Assembly (NCBI GenBank): GCA_022825895.1
Contig: JAJDVX010000019.1
Coordinates: 1-64,000 of the forward strand
Direction of reading: 5' to 3'
Length of the DNA stretch: 64,000 nucleotides
From: Chloroflexota bacterium
GTDB lineage: Bacteria > Chloroflexota > UBA11872
Below are positions 19,147 to 27,560 of this stretch, piece after piece. Position 1 is the stretch's first letter. Each line of letters begins with the position of its first letter. The position numbers were made by a program, and so were the translations under genes. The notes below the pieces were generated by a model. That model did no database searches. It was not told the DNA's origin and was given only the letters and a program-made list of their open reading frames with translations.

Positions 19147-20541
19147 ATGACCAAGCCCAGCATCGTGCTGATCGTGGCCGACGACATGGGGTACGGCGAC
19201 TTTGGGCTGTTCAATGATGGTCCGGCGCGGACGCCCGTATTGGATGGACTTGCGGACGAGAGCGTGTGTTTGACGCAGCACTACTCGGGTTCGTGCGTGT
19301 GCGCGCCGGCGCGGGCCGCACTGATGACGGGGCGATATCCGCATCGGACGGGTGCCATCGACACGCTGGAGGGCCAGGGGCTTGACCGACTGGCGCTACG
19401 GGAGGTCACGCTAGCCGACCACTTACGGGCTGCTGGTTACGCAACCGGCATGGTGGGCAAGTGGCATTTGGGTGCGCTGGACCCGCGATTTCACCCGAAC
19501 GCTCGTGGGTTCGACGATTTTCTGGGTTTTCGTGGCGGCTGGGCGGACTACTACAAGTGGCGGCTCGACCGCAACGGGACCACCGAGCACTCCGACGGCC
19601 GCTATTTGACGGATGTCTTCGCGGCCGAGGCGTCGGCGTTCATCGAGCGCAACGCGCAGCGGCCGTTCTTCCTGCACGTGGCCTTCAATGCGCCGCACAC
19701 TCCGCTGCAGGCGCCTCAGGAACTCGTTCAGCCCTATCTGGACGCCGGTCTTCCGCATGGTGTGGCGCTGATTTACGCCATGAACGAGCGCATGGATGCG
19801 GGGGTGGGCCAGATTCTCGACACGCTGGATCGAAGTGGCTGCGCTGGCAACACCATCGTCATGTTTACCAGCGACAACGGGCCGCAGCTTTCGCTCGGGT
19901 ACGACTACACCATGGGCATCGAAGTGGATACGCGTCGTTTCAACTGCAATTTCAATGGCGCCAAGGGCAACGTCTTCGAGGGCGGAATCCGCGTCCCGAT
20001 GCTGGTGCGTTGGCCGGAAGGACTGCCGGCCGGACAGCACAACGATGCACTGGTCCACTACGTTGACTGGCTGCCGACGCTGATCGAGGCGACCGGCGTC
20101 TCAAGGGTCGGTGGTCGGCCAATTGACGGAGTTAGCGTGCTGCCTGCGCTCCGCGGCGAGATACCGGCTGCCGCACCGCGACGGTATTGGCAATGGAATC
20201 GCTACACACCACAGGTCGAGTGCAATGCCGCGATCCGGAGTGGCCGCTGGAAGCTGGTGCGACCGCGAATCGCAGACCTGATGACGGTTCGGCCCGAACA
20301 CACGCAAATGGACCGTGACTTGAAGTACCGACCCGATCTTCACGCGGCGGCGATTCCGGCAGATATTCCGGAACGGGACTTTCCACCTCCGGAAGCCCCG
20401 TTGCTGTTTGACCTTGAGCTTGATCCCGGGGAGCAGAACGATCTGTCGAGCGCCGAACCGCAGCGAGCCGCCAGGCTGCTTGGCGAGTTGGAGTCCCTGT
20501 TCGAAGAGGTCGAAGCCGAGCGGCTGACGATCGCTGATTGA
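19147..20541 (+). CDS. Sulfatase (arylsulfatase-like)
   Basis: The 464-residue sulfatase hydrolyses sulfate esters using a formylglycine made from a Cys. The active-site signature is C52-A-P-A-R56 followed by AALMTGRYPHRTG. Metal-binding residues are in the opening IVADDMGYGD and in FTSDNGPQ. No signal peptide is seen, so it looks cytoplasmic. The fold is complete, ending with the C-terminal DLELDPGEQNDLSS segment. The ATG follows GAAAGAAGCGAAGA, a modest ribosome site. It converges on the next sulfatase gene. Substrate unknown. Confidence 0.88.
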   Translation: MTKPSIVLIVADDMGYGDFGLFNDGPARTPVLDGLADESVCLTQHYSGSCVCAPARAALMTGRYPHRTGAIDTLEGQGLDRLALREVTLADHLRAAGYATGMVGKWHLGALDPRFHPNARGFDDFLGFRGGWADYYKWRLDRNGTTEHSDGRYLTDVFAAEASAFIERNAQRPFFLHVAFNAPHTPLQAPQELVQPYLDAGLPHGVALIYAMNERMDAGVGQILDTLDRSGCAGNTIVMFTSDNGPQLSLGYDYTMGIEVDTRRFNCNFNGAKGNVFEGGIRVPMLVRWPEGLPAGQHNDALVHYVDWLPTLIEATGVSRVGGRPIDGVSVLPALRGEIPAAAPRRYWQWNRYTPQVECNAAIRSGRWKLVRPRIADLMTVRPEHTQMDRDLKYRPDLHAAAIPADIPERDFPPPEAPLLFDLELDPGEQNDLSSAEPQRAARLLGELESLFEEVEAERLTIAD

Positions 20542-20573
20542 GGCGGCGGTCCCGAAGCCAGAGTCTTCGCGAT

Positions 20574-21935
20574 CTAGTAGGGGACGCTGGCCGCCGACGG
20601 ATGGTTGGCATAGGTCAGTTGCGGGTCCGGCCGCCCATCCAGCACGCGGGCTACGAATGCGTGCATCTCGCCACGCAGCGTTTCCGCGAAACTCCGATGC
20701 GTGGCAACGAGATTGGTTCGGTCGTGCGGGTCGCTCACGACGTCGTAAAGCTCAAGATCCCCTGGCCGAGCCCCAAGATGGCCGGCCGACATGTGCTCGA
20801 TGAGCTTCCAGCGCCCGCTGCGCCATCCGCGGTTCATGCCAAAGTTGTTGTTGGTCATGCAGATCGGCGGGTGCTCCAGCGTCTGCCCTCGGATGGCCGG
20901 TATGAGGCTCATTCCATCCACGCACGGAGGCCTCTCGATTCCCAGAAAGTCAAGGACAGTAGGCACCAGGTCGATGTGCTCGACGGTGTCTGTGATTCGA
21001 CGGGCCGGAAGGCTGGCCGGGTGGTGAAGAATCAGGGGGATCTGGACGTTGGTCTGATAGAGATCGCCGTGATTGAAGAACATGTCGTGGTCGACGATCG
21101 ACTCGCCGTGATCGGCCACGATGACCGTCAATGTGTCCTCCGCAAGCCCGCGTGTTTTCAGTGACGACAGCACGCGCCCAATCATGGCGTCCATGTAGGC
21201 GATTTCGCCGTCGAATAACGCAGTCACGAATTCCAGGTCGGTAACGTCCCGCACCAGGTCGATGTGCGACTGCTGGCGGGGGTCGCGCCTGCCCGCGCCG
21301 CCGCTCGTTCGATGTTTCCACCACGGGTGCTGGTGGAACTTGGTGAGGCTGGTATTTCCGGGGTTGTGCTCGTCGCCGGCGTAGAACATTCGGTCGTATG
21401 GTGCCGGCGGAAAATAAGGCCAGTGGGGATCCCACCAGTGAGTGAACAGGTAAAACGGGCCGTTATCCGCGTCGCCCGACTCGATCCACTCCACCAGGAT
21501 GTCGGCCATGTGTTCGGCTGGGATACCACCTCCATAGGTGGCTTCGCCGCCACGGTCCAGGTACGTCTCCCAGTTGCGCATCCAATACGGCGAGCGAAAG
21601 GCGCGTCCGCGTCCTTCCAGCGCTGACGTGCGGTACCCGTGCCGGGCCAGCGTCTCATGCAGAAACTCGATGTCCGGTGCCAGCGTGTGCTGCTGGGGCG
21701 GCTCGGCGTGAATCACGATGCCCGAGTTCAGCGGATGCACGCCGGTCAGCATGCTGGTCCAACCCGGCGTGGTCGGCAGCCCTGTCAGGTTTGCGTCGGC
21801 GAACTGCACGCCGTTACGTGCCAGTCGATCGATATTGGGTGAGGTGGGACGCGGGTAGCCGTAGCAACCGAGGTGATTGGCGGGCGTGGTGTCCAGCCCA
21901 AAGATCAGAATGTTCGGACGTCGGACGGTGCTCAT
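20574..21935 (-). CDS. Sulfatase-fold protein without formylglycine Cys
   Basis: The 453-residue protein has the sulfatase/alkaline-phosphatase fold: ILIFGLDTTPANHLGCYGY start, VIVADHGESIVDHD metal site, and LYDVVSDPHDRTNL near the end. At the active site the usual C-x-P-x-R is T55-T-P57-G-W59 before TSMLTG: Cys is Thr and Arg is Trp, so it cannot make formylglycine. A Thr nucleophile is used in related phosphodiesterases and transferases (e.g. LtaS, NPP), so the substrate could be a phosphate ester. Start ATG at 21935 overlaps the stop of the small upstream gene as ATGA. Confidence 0.8.
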   Translation of the reverse strand: MSTVRRPNILIFGLDTTPANHLGCYGYPRPTSPNIDRLARNGVQFADANLTGLPTTPGWTSMLTGVHPLNSGIVIHAEPPQQHTLAPDIEFLHETLARHGYRTSALEGRGRAFRSPYWMRNWETYLDRGGEATYGGGIPAEHMADILVEWIESGDADNGPFYLFTHWWDPHWPYFPPAPYDRMFYAGDEHNPGNTSLTKFHQHPWWKHRTSGGAGRRDPRQQSHIDLVRDVTDLEFVTALFDGEIAYMDAMIGRVLSSLKTRGLAEDTLTVIVADHGESIVDHDMFFNHGDLYQTNVQIPLILHHPASLPARRITDTVEHIDLVPTVLDFLGIERPPCVDGMSLIPAIRGQTLEHPPICMTNNNFGMNRGWRSGRWKLIEHMSAGHLGARPGDLELYDVVSDPHDRTNLVATHRSFAETLRGEMHAFVARVLDGRPDPQLTYANHPSAASVPY

Positions 21936-22308
21936 TGCCTGCCGTCGATGTCCCGAAAGCTGAATCCAAAGAGCCGTGCGGCGCCGTGAATTCCGAATCG
22001 CAAAAGAAACTCTCGACTGAAAGGAAGGGAGTGCGCGTCGTCCCACAGCGCTGGCACGCTGGCTCCTTGCGTCACGATGCGCGCAGGTGGCGCGGAACTG
22101 ATGTCGTTTCCTGCAACGTCCAACACCTGCACGTCGATCCAGTTTCGACCCGGCAGCGCATTGTCCCATGAGACCCTAAAGCCAGCGGGGCCGCACAGAG
22201 CTTGATCGGTACAGTCGTGACTGTGCCCGGCATCTTGTTGGCCGGAGTTTCGAGGGCCGCGAATCCATTAGCCGCAAGCTCGACGGACGTGGGGTACGGC
22301 GAAGCCAT
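21932..22308 (-). pseudogene. Small frameshifted gene coupled to sulfatase-fold gene
   Basis: Begins MASPYPTSVELAANGFAALE at 22308. After a shift near 22195 it continues as CGPAGFRVSWDNALPGRNW and WDDAHSLPFSREFLLRFGIH, ending GRQ-stop at 21932. The repaired product would be ~124 residues, probably beta-rich. The ATGA overlap with the following gene shows a translational link. No family recognised. It may be functional if the shift is an assembly error. Confidence 0.5.
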
Positions 22309-22325
22309 GTCGGGCAGACGGTCTT

Positions 22326-23804
22326 CTAGACGGTGGGCAGCGGCGCGGTGTCGTCGACCCTGGCCTGCCAGGCGCGAATGCGCTCCAGCAATTCGGCTAT
22401 TCGTCCCTGCTGGCCGGGATCGTTGAACCGATTCGTGAGTTCGTGGGGATCCGTGTTCAGGTCGAACAGTTCCGACTGGTCGGTGGCGCTGGCGTTCAGC
22501 TTCCAGCCGTCGTGGCTGAGGATGGAACGCCAGGGATCCGACTCCACACGGTGCGCCTCGGGCGGAGCATCCGGCGGCCAGACGCAGGAATTGTGGCTGC
22601 CGTTCCATTCGACGATGACGTCGTTAGTGGACAGATCGTCGCTGCCTTCGAACACGCCTGCCCGGCTTTCGCCCTGGACCTCGGCGGGCGCGTCCAGGCC
22701 CATCAGGTCCATCAGCGTGGGAACCAGGTCAACCAGGCTCATCGCACCGTCGATCCGTCGTCCGTTGTCGGAGAGCCAGGGCACCCGCAGCAGCAACGGC
22801 ACGCGCATGGCCTCTTCGTAGAGCGTGCACTTCGCCAGGATGTTGTGATCGCCCATCATGTCGCCGTGGTCTGAGGTGAATACGACGATTGTGCGATCCG
22901 CCTGGCCGGAGTCATGAAGGGCCTGGAGAATGCGTCCGACGGCGCGGTCCACCAGCGTGACCAGCCCCCAGTAGTTGCGACGCACTCTGCGCCAGGAGGC
23001 TTCGTCCTTCAGATCGAACCCTCGCCAATCCGTGCTGCCGTAGTAGGCCGCGAGCGCCCGGTGGATGAGTGAAACATCGTCGTCCGGCGGACGCAAGAAG
23101 GCCGGTCCGGTTTCCAGGTTCGACGGATCGTGTAGTTCGTTGAGCGGGCCGTCGAAGGGCATGTGGGGCTCGAGGAAGTTGACATAATGAACCCATGGGG
23201 TGTCCGCGTGAGCGCGAATGAAGTCGGCGGAACGCTCGCCCAGGAAGCTGGCCTTGGTGTACGGCTCCGGCATCTCCGCGGCGTACTGGCGAGAGAAAGT
23301 CCGCAGTGTTCCCGTATCCGCCGATGACTCTCCGCGCTGGGTCTTTCCGGAATCCGGCTCGAATCCGTGTCCCACGAGGAAGTGGTGATAGTCGCTCAGA
23401 CGCTTAGCTTCGACGGAGTCTGCATAGTATTCCCGGTAGCCGTCCTCGATGCCCACGAACTCCGAGAAACCGCGCTGGGCAATGAGTTCGCTGCCCAGGT
23501 GCCACTTGCCGTAGTAGGTGCAGTTGTAGTCGTCGGGTACCCGCTCCGCCAACGTCAGGTGATCAGGCCGTAGCGGGTCGTTGTTTTCGAGACAGCCCGT
23601 GGTGTGTGGGTAGTAGCCGGTCATGATCGATGAGCGGGACGGAGTGCAGACCGGTTGGGTGCAGTACGCGCGGTCAACCACAAAGCTCTCGTCCGCCAGC
23701 CGGTTCAGGTTTGGCGCATGGATGGTGCGGTTCCCGTAGCAGGCCAGCGTGTCGTCCCGCTGTTCATCCGTGAAGATGAAGAGCAGATTCGGCTTCTCAA
23801 CCAC
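22326..23804 (-). CDS. Sulfatase
   Basis: The ~492-residue sulfatase has the signature C53-T-P-S-R57 (SSIMTGYYPHTTG), so it can be matured to formylglycine. Other family features are LLFIFTDEQRDDTLACYG at the start, VVFTSDHGDMMGDH metal ligands, and FDLNTDPHELTNRF at the end. The GTG start at 23804 is chosen because GGAGG lies 6 nt upstream; a longer frame exists but lacks this site. It is first in a minus-strand set with the small gene and the Thr-type sulfatase-fold protein. Confidence 0.88.
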   Translation of the reverse strand: MVEKPNLLFIFTDEQRDDTLACYGNRTIHAPNLNRLADESFVVDRAYCTQPVCTPSRSSIMTGYYPHTTGCLENNDPLRPDHLTLAERVPDDYNCTYYGKWHLGSELIAQRGFSEFVGIEDGYREYYADSVEAKRLSDYHHFLVGHGFEPDSGKTQRGESSADTGTLRTFSRQYAAEMPEPYTKASFLGERSADFIRAHADTPWVHYVNFLEPHMPFDGPLNELHDPSNLETGPAFLRPPDDDVSLIHRALAAYYGSTDWRGFDLKDEASWRRVRRNYWGLVTLVDRAVGRILQALHDSGQADRTIVVFTSDHGDMMGDHNILAKCTLYEEAMRVPLLLRVPWLSDNGRRIDGAMSLVDLVPTLMDLMGLDAPAEVQGESRAGVFEGSDDLSTNDVIVEWNGSHNSCVWPPDAPPEAHRVESDPWRSILSHDGWKLNASATDQSELFDLNTDPHELTNRFNDPGQQGRIAELLERIRAWQARVDDTAPLPTV

Positions 23805-23898
23805 TTTGGCCCTCCCGTCGCGGATTCTCCGCGCGTGGCTTTTCAAGCGGAGCCTTGGCCGACTTGCGGCCGAACCCTTGGCTGCCTACGCACGAGAC

Positions 23899-24120
23899 TT
23901 AGCTTCCCCCAGGTGCTTGCGGTGTTGCCTGCGCGCCTTGGGCGTCTTGCTGTTCCTGCCATTGCTGCCGTAGGCGGGCGTGTTCCTCGTCGGAAAGATA
24001 GCGTCCGCTCTCGGAGCTCGTTCTCGGAAACGAATAATCCTCGAAGGCACTCTTTGAGTCGCCGCAACCTGTGAGCAGAAGTGCAGTTGAACCAGCAATG
24101 GCACCGAGCGACAGGCGCAT
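23899..24120 (-). CDS. Small lipoprotein
   Basis: A 73-residue protein with a lipoprotein signal: MRLSLGAIAGSTALLLTGC, acylated Cys at position 19. The mature part is short and polar, with YLSDEEHARLRQQWQEQQDA. It lies downstream of the solute-binding lipoprotein on the same strand. No family recognised; it may be a small envelope lipoprotein. Confidence 0.6.
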   Translation of the reverse strand: MRLSLGAIAGSTALLLTGCGDSKSAFEDYSFPRTSSESGRYLSDEEHARLRQQWQEQQDAQGAQATPQAPGGS

Positions 24121-24232
24121 CGCTGCGCGCCTACCTAAGACCAGGCGCCACTCCCGGGACGTGCGACGGCGGCCAGGCAGGCGCAGGCAGGCGCGGGCTT
24201 GAGGGCCCGCACCCGCCTGCCGATACATCGGA

Positions 24233-25855
24233 CTAGATCCAGCCGCGACTGCGCATCTCCTCGATCTGCAGCGCCTGGTTGGCCTCGGCGGCCGTCTTGA
24301 CGTTCCCAATCATCTCTTCCAGCGCTACCTCGCCAAGCATGTAGAGCTGCTCGAGTCCGATCCAACTCTGGTACCACTCGCCCCAGTTGGGCATGCGGTA
24401 CTGGCGGTGCCGGTTCTCGGTGCCGTCGGCGTACTGCTTGAGGTAATGCATGTTGTTCGGCGGGCCTGACTGCGCTTCCGCCGTCTCGAGGGCCGGGCGC
24501 CACATCGGCAGGTGGCCGCGGTCAACGCCGGCGACTCGGTGCTGCACCTCGGTCCCGAAGTAGAGACAGACTTCGGCAGTCTCCGCCACGTTGCCGCGTG
24601 CCTCGGCGCCGCTGGTTACCGCGTGAAACTGGCAGGACCAGAACGTACCCGACCTGCCCGTCGCGGGATTGACCGGCACAGGCGCCAGCGACCACTCGAA
24701 CCGATCCTTGATCTGAATCAGCGGGCGCGCCGTCTGACGGACGCGCTCGGTGAGGTAATACGCCTGGATGCCTGCCGTGAACGGCGTGCTGAACTCGCCG
24801 CGAACCTCGCTGATTTCAGCGATGGGCACGGCGACCTCGTGCTCGAACACCGCGTCGTGGATGAATTCAATCCCCGCGCTGCCGCCGTTGTCGTACATCG
24901 TGAACTTGGTGTCGTCGTAGCTGCGAAAGTACTCCTCGTTTCCCGACCAGATCATCGGGTGCCACGAATACCAGTTGCCGCCCCCGTCCATGCCCCAGAG
25001 CCCGCGTTCGGGGTCGGTGGTCTTCTGCGCATTCTCCAACAGGTCGTCCCAGGTCCAACTGTCGTCGGGGTGACCGGCACCCAGTTCATCCACCAGGGTC
25101 TGGTTGTAGATGAACCCGCTGATCCCGCCCTGATAGGTAATCCCGTACTGATTGCCGTGCAGCCTGGTCGGCGGCGGAAACCTGTGATCGTCGTCGTGGC
25201 CGTTGTCGGTCCAGAGGTTGGGGATGTAGTAGTACTCCTCCTCGTTCCAACCATCCATCTTCGAAAGGACGTCGTTGATCTGGAGCACGGTGTTGTCGTC
25301 GCGCCAGGCATTGAAGAGGTGGCCGTCCCACAGAACCATCTCCGGCAAGGTTCCGGCCGCCGCACGAATTGACAACGTGTCCCAATAGCCTCCGCCAACC
25401 GGTTCCACCAGGACCTTCACATCCGGCCGCTTGGTGGCCCAGTTTTCCACCGCCCACTGCACGGCCGCGCCGCGCGGGCCTGAGGTGTGGTCGGTCGCGA
25501 ACGTCAGCACCACGGGCGGGCGCTGCGCCTCGACTTCGACCACTTTCTCAACAACCTTCTCAACGACCTTCTCGACTTCAACTACCTCTTTGACCACCTC
25601 TGTGACTACTTTTTCGACCTGGACTTCCTGGACCTGAACCTCGACCTGAGTCTGCGTCACAATCTTCTCGACCGGAACTTCCTTGACCTCGGTCCTCGTC
25701 ACGATCGTCTCGACCGGAACTTCCTTTACCACGACCTTTTCGATCGGTACTTCCTTGGTCACGACCTGCGTCTCACCACAGGCCGCCAGAAGCGCCGCTC
25801 CACTTGCTCCGAGTCCGCCAAGACCCAGTGCTCGCAGGATGTGTCGTCGTGTCAT
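24233..25855 (-). CDS. ABC-type solute-binding lipoprotein (family 1)
   Basis: A 540-residue extracellular substrate-binding protein. The signal has a twin-Arg start (MTRRHILRALG) and a lipobox with acylated Cys26 (LLAAC). Residues ~30-110 are a stalk of EVPVEK/VVEKVV repeats, a trait common in Chloroflexota binding proteins; it should hold the domain away from the membrane. The binding domain has LPEMVLWDGHLFNAW and DSWTWDDLLENAQKT, typical of carbohydrate importers. GGGAGGGAG precedes the ATG. No permease or ATPase genes are nearby, so the transporter is split in the genome. Its place between sulfatases suggests sulfated sugars as ligands (inference). Confidence 0.85.
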   Translation of the reverse strand: MTRRHILRALGLGGLGASGAALLAACGETQVVTKEVPIEKVVVKEVPVETIVTRTEVKEVPVEKIVTQTQVEVQVQEVQVEKVVTEVVKEVVEVEKVVEKVVEKVVEVEAQRPPVVLTFATDHTSGPRGAAVQWAVENWATKRPDVKVLVEPVGGGYWDTLSIRAAAGTLPEMVLWDGHLFNAWRDDNTVLQINDVLSKMDGWNEEEYYYIPNLWTDNGHDDDHRFPPPTRLHGNQYGITYQGGISGFIYNQTLVDELGAGHPDDSWTWDDLLENAQKTTDPERGLWGMDGGGNWYSWHPMIWSGNEEYFRSYDDTKFTMYDNGGSAGIEFIHDAVFEHEVAVPIAEISEVRGEFSTPFTAGIQAYYLTERVRQTARPLIQIKDRFEWSLAPVPVNPATGRSGTFWSCQFHAVTSGAEARGNVAETAEVCLYFGTEVQHRVAGVDRGHLPMWRPALETAEAQSGPPNNMHYLKQYADGTENRHRQYRMPNWGEWYQSWIGLEQLYMLGEVALEEMIGNVKTAAEANQALQIEEMRSRGWI

Positions 25856-26069
25856 GAGCTCCCTCCCTAGTTGTGCCAGCGTGCTTCCCGAGTCCGAAGT
25901 ACCCTAGGCCCGAACTATCCACACGCTACGTCCGACAGGGCGAGGCGTCAACACGGGCAGTGGCCTGACGTACGGTGGGCGGCAAAACGCAAGTCTGTCG
26001 GGTGAAGAATCCTCGGGTATCGGATGACGGTGGCGACAGTTCCGAACCGAGGACCATAGGAGGCAACGC
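25856..26069. promoter_or_regulatory. Divergent promoter region
   Basis: 214 bp between the solute-binding protein gene (minus) and a sulfatase gene (plus). It must hold both promoters, but no clear boxes were seen. Confidence 0.4.
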
Positions 26070-27533
26070 ATGGCAACGCCGCGACCGAACCTGCTGATCA
26101 TCCTCTGCGACCAGCTTGACGCCAGCTACCTGGGCGCCTACGGAAACCGTGTGGCGCAGACCCCCCACATCGACCGGCTGGCCGCCGACGGGCTAACGCT
26201 CAACCGCGCTTACGTTCCGCTGCCCCAGTGTTCCCCGGCCCGCGCCTCGATGTTCACCGGCCTCTATCCGCACCAGCACCACTTGCTCTGCGTGCCGCGG
26301 TCGGGCCAGGACGAGCGATTCGGGACCGTCCGGCAGCGGGCCGTGCTTCCCGAGTCGGTGCCGTCGTTGGGCCAGGCCTTTCGTGACGCCGGCTATCGCA
26401 TGGGCTACACCGGCCCCTGGCACATGGGTAACGACGAAATCCCGCATCACGGCTGGGAAGAGCACTGGCGAACGTACCGCTACTGGAAGAACGGCCGCGA
26501 CTACTACATCCAGCATCTTGAGCGCCACGGCTTGGCCGAACTCTTCAAGCGCGAACACCAGGAATTCGGCTTCAGCGAGGGCACGAAGTCCGGTGTGGTG
26601 CCTTCCGGGCCATCCGCCATTCCGGTCGAGCACGCCCGGACGTCATGGGCCGTGGACGAGACCATCAACTTCATCGACGGCCGCGACGAGCGCCCCTGGG
26701 CCTTCACGCTCTCAATCAAGGATCCGCATCCGCCGGTCATTTCACCGGGCGACTTCGCGGATCGCGTCGACCCCGCCGACGTCGAGTTGCCCCCGACGAT
26801 TGACGAGGACTTTCACGGCAAGTCCGACGCCTACCAGCGCAGCCTCACGCATCGCTGGGTGCGCAACATGTCGGAGGACGACTGGCGCCGCTTTATCGCT
26901 CACTACCACGGGCTGAACGCGCATATCGACACTGAAGTCGGACGCCTGTTCGACCACCTGGACGCCCAGGGCTTGCGCGACAACACGTTGATCGTCTTCC
27001 TGTCGGATCACGGCGAAATGATGGGCGCGCATCGTATGGCCGGAAAGGGACCGGCGATGTTCGAGCAGTCGATCGGGATTCCACTCATCATGCGATGGCC
27101 GGCCGCGATCCCCGCCGGACGCCAAACCGACGACCTGTTCAACACGGTCGATCTGCCGGCCACGTTGGGCGCCTTGTGCGGCGTTCCGATCAGTGCCGGC
27201 GCCGGGATCGATCAGAGCGCGATGGTCCTCGGCCAGGAGCCGGGGCCGCGCCACATCGTCTTCAGCGAGTTCTATATCGAGGCCGGACTGCGCGACGACT
27301 TGATGTTCGTCAAGACGGCGGTCACCGACCGTTGGAAGCTGAATCTCTGGCTCTACGACAAGCCCGAGCTGTACGACTTGCACAACGACCCCCACGAGAC
27401 CCGCAACGTGATCGACGATCCGACGACTGCGGAGATTCGAGCGGAGCTAGCCGGCGAAATAGTCAACTGGCTGAAGGAAACCGATGACCCGCTCTTGCCT
27501 ACCGTCGAGTGGACGATCGGTCGCGTGATCTAA
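26070..27533 (+). CDS. Sulfatase
   Basis: A 487-residue sulfatase with signature C54-S-P-A-R58 (ASMFTGLYPHQ), complete for formylglycine formation. LIILCDQLDASYLGAYGN begins the fold; FLSDHGEMMGAH carries metal ligands and LYDLHNDPHETRN closes the catalytic domain. AGGAGG lies 8 nt before the ATG. It is divergent from the solute-binding lipoprotein gene and probably co-regulated with it. No export signal is seen. Confidence 0.9.
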   Translation: MATPRPNLLIILCDQLDASYLGAYGNRVAQTPHIDRLAADGLTLNRAYVPLPQCSPARASMFTGLYPHQHHLLCVPRSGQDERFGTVRQRAVLPESVPSLGQAFRDAGYRMGYTGPWHMGNDEIPHHGWEEHWRTYRYWKNGRDYYIQHLERHGLAELFKREHQEFGFSEGTKSGVVPSGPSAIPVEHARTSWAVDETINFIDGRDERPWAFTLSIKDPHPPVISPGDFADRVDPADVELPPTIDEDFHGKSDAYQRSLTHRWVRNMSEDDWRRFIAHYHGLNAHIDTEVGRLFDHLDAQGLRDNTLIVFLSDHGEMMGAHRMAGKGPAMFEQSIGIPLIMRWPAAIPAGRQTDDLFNTVDLPATLGALCGVPISAGAGIDQSAMVLGQEPGPRHIVFSEFYIEAGLRDDLMFVKTAVTDRWKLNLWLYDKPELYDLHNDPHETRNVIDDPTTAEIRAELAGEIVNWLKETDDPLLPTVEWTIGRVI

Positions 27534-27560
27534 CGCAGGGCCGGCAGCAAGTCCGGCGTT

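Noticed and set aside
25369-25907. Plus-strand ORFs rich in Thr/Ser/Phe repeats
   Set aside because: Antisense of the repetitive stalk of the solute-binding lipoprotein.
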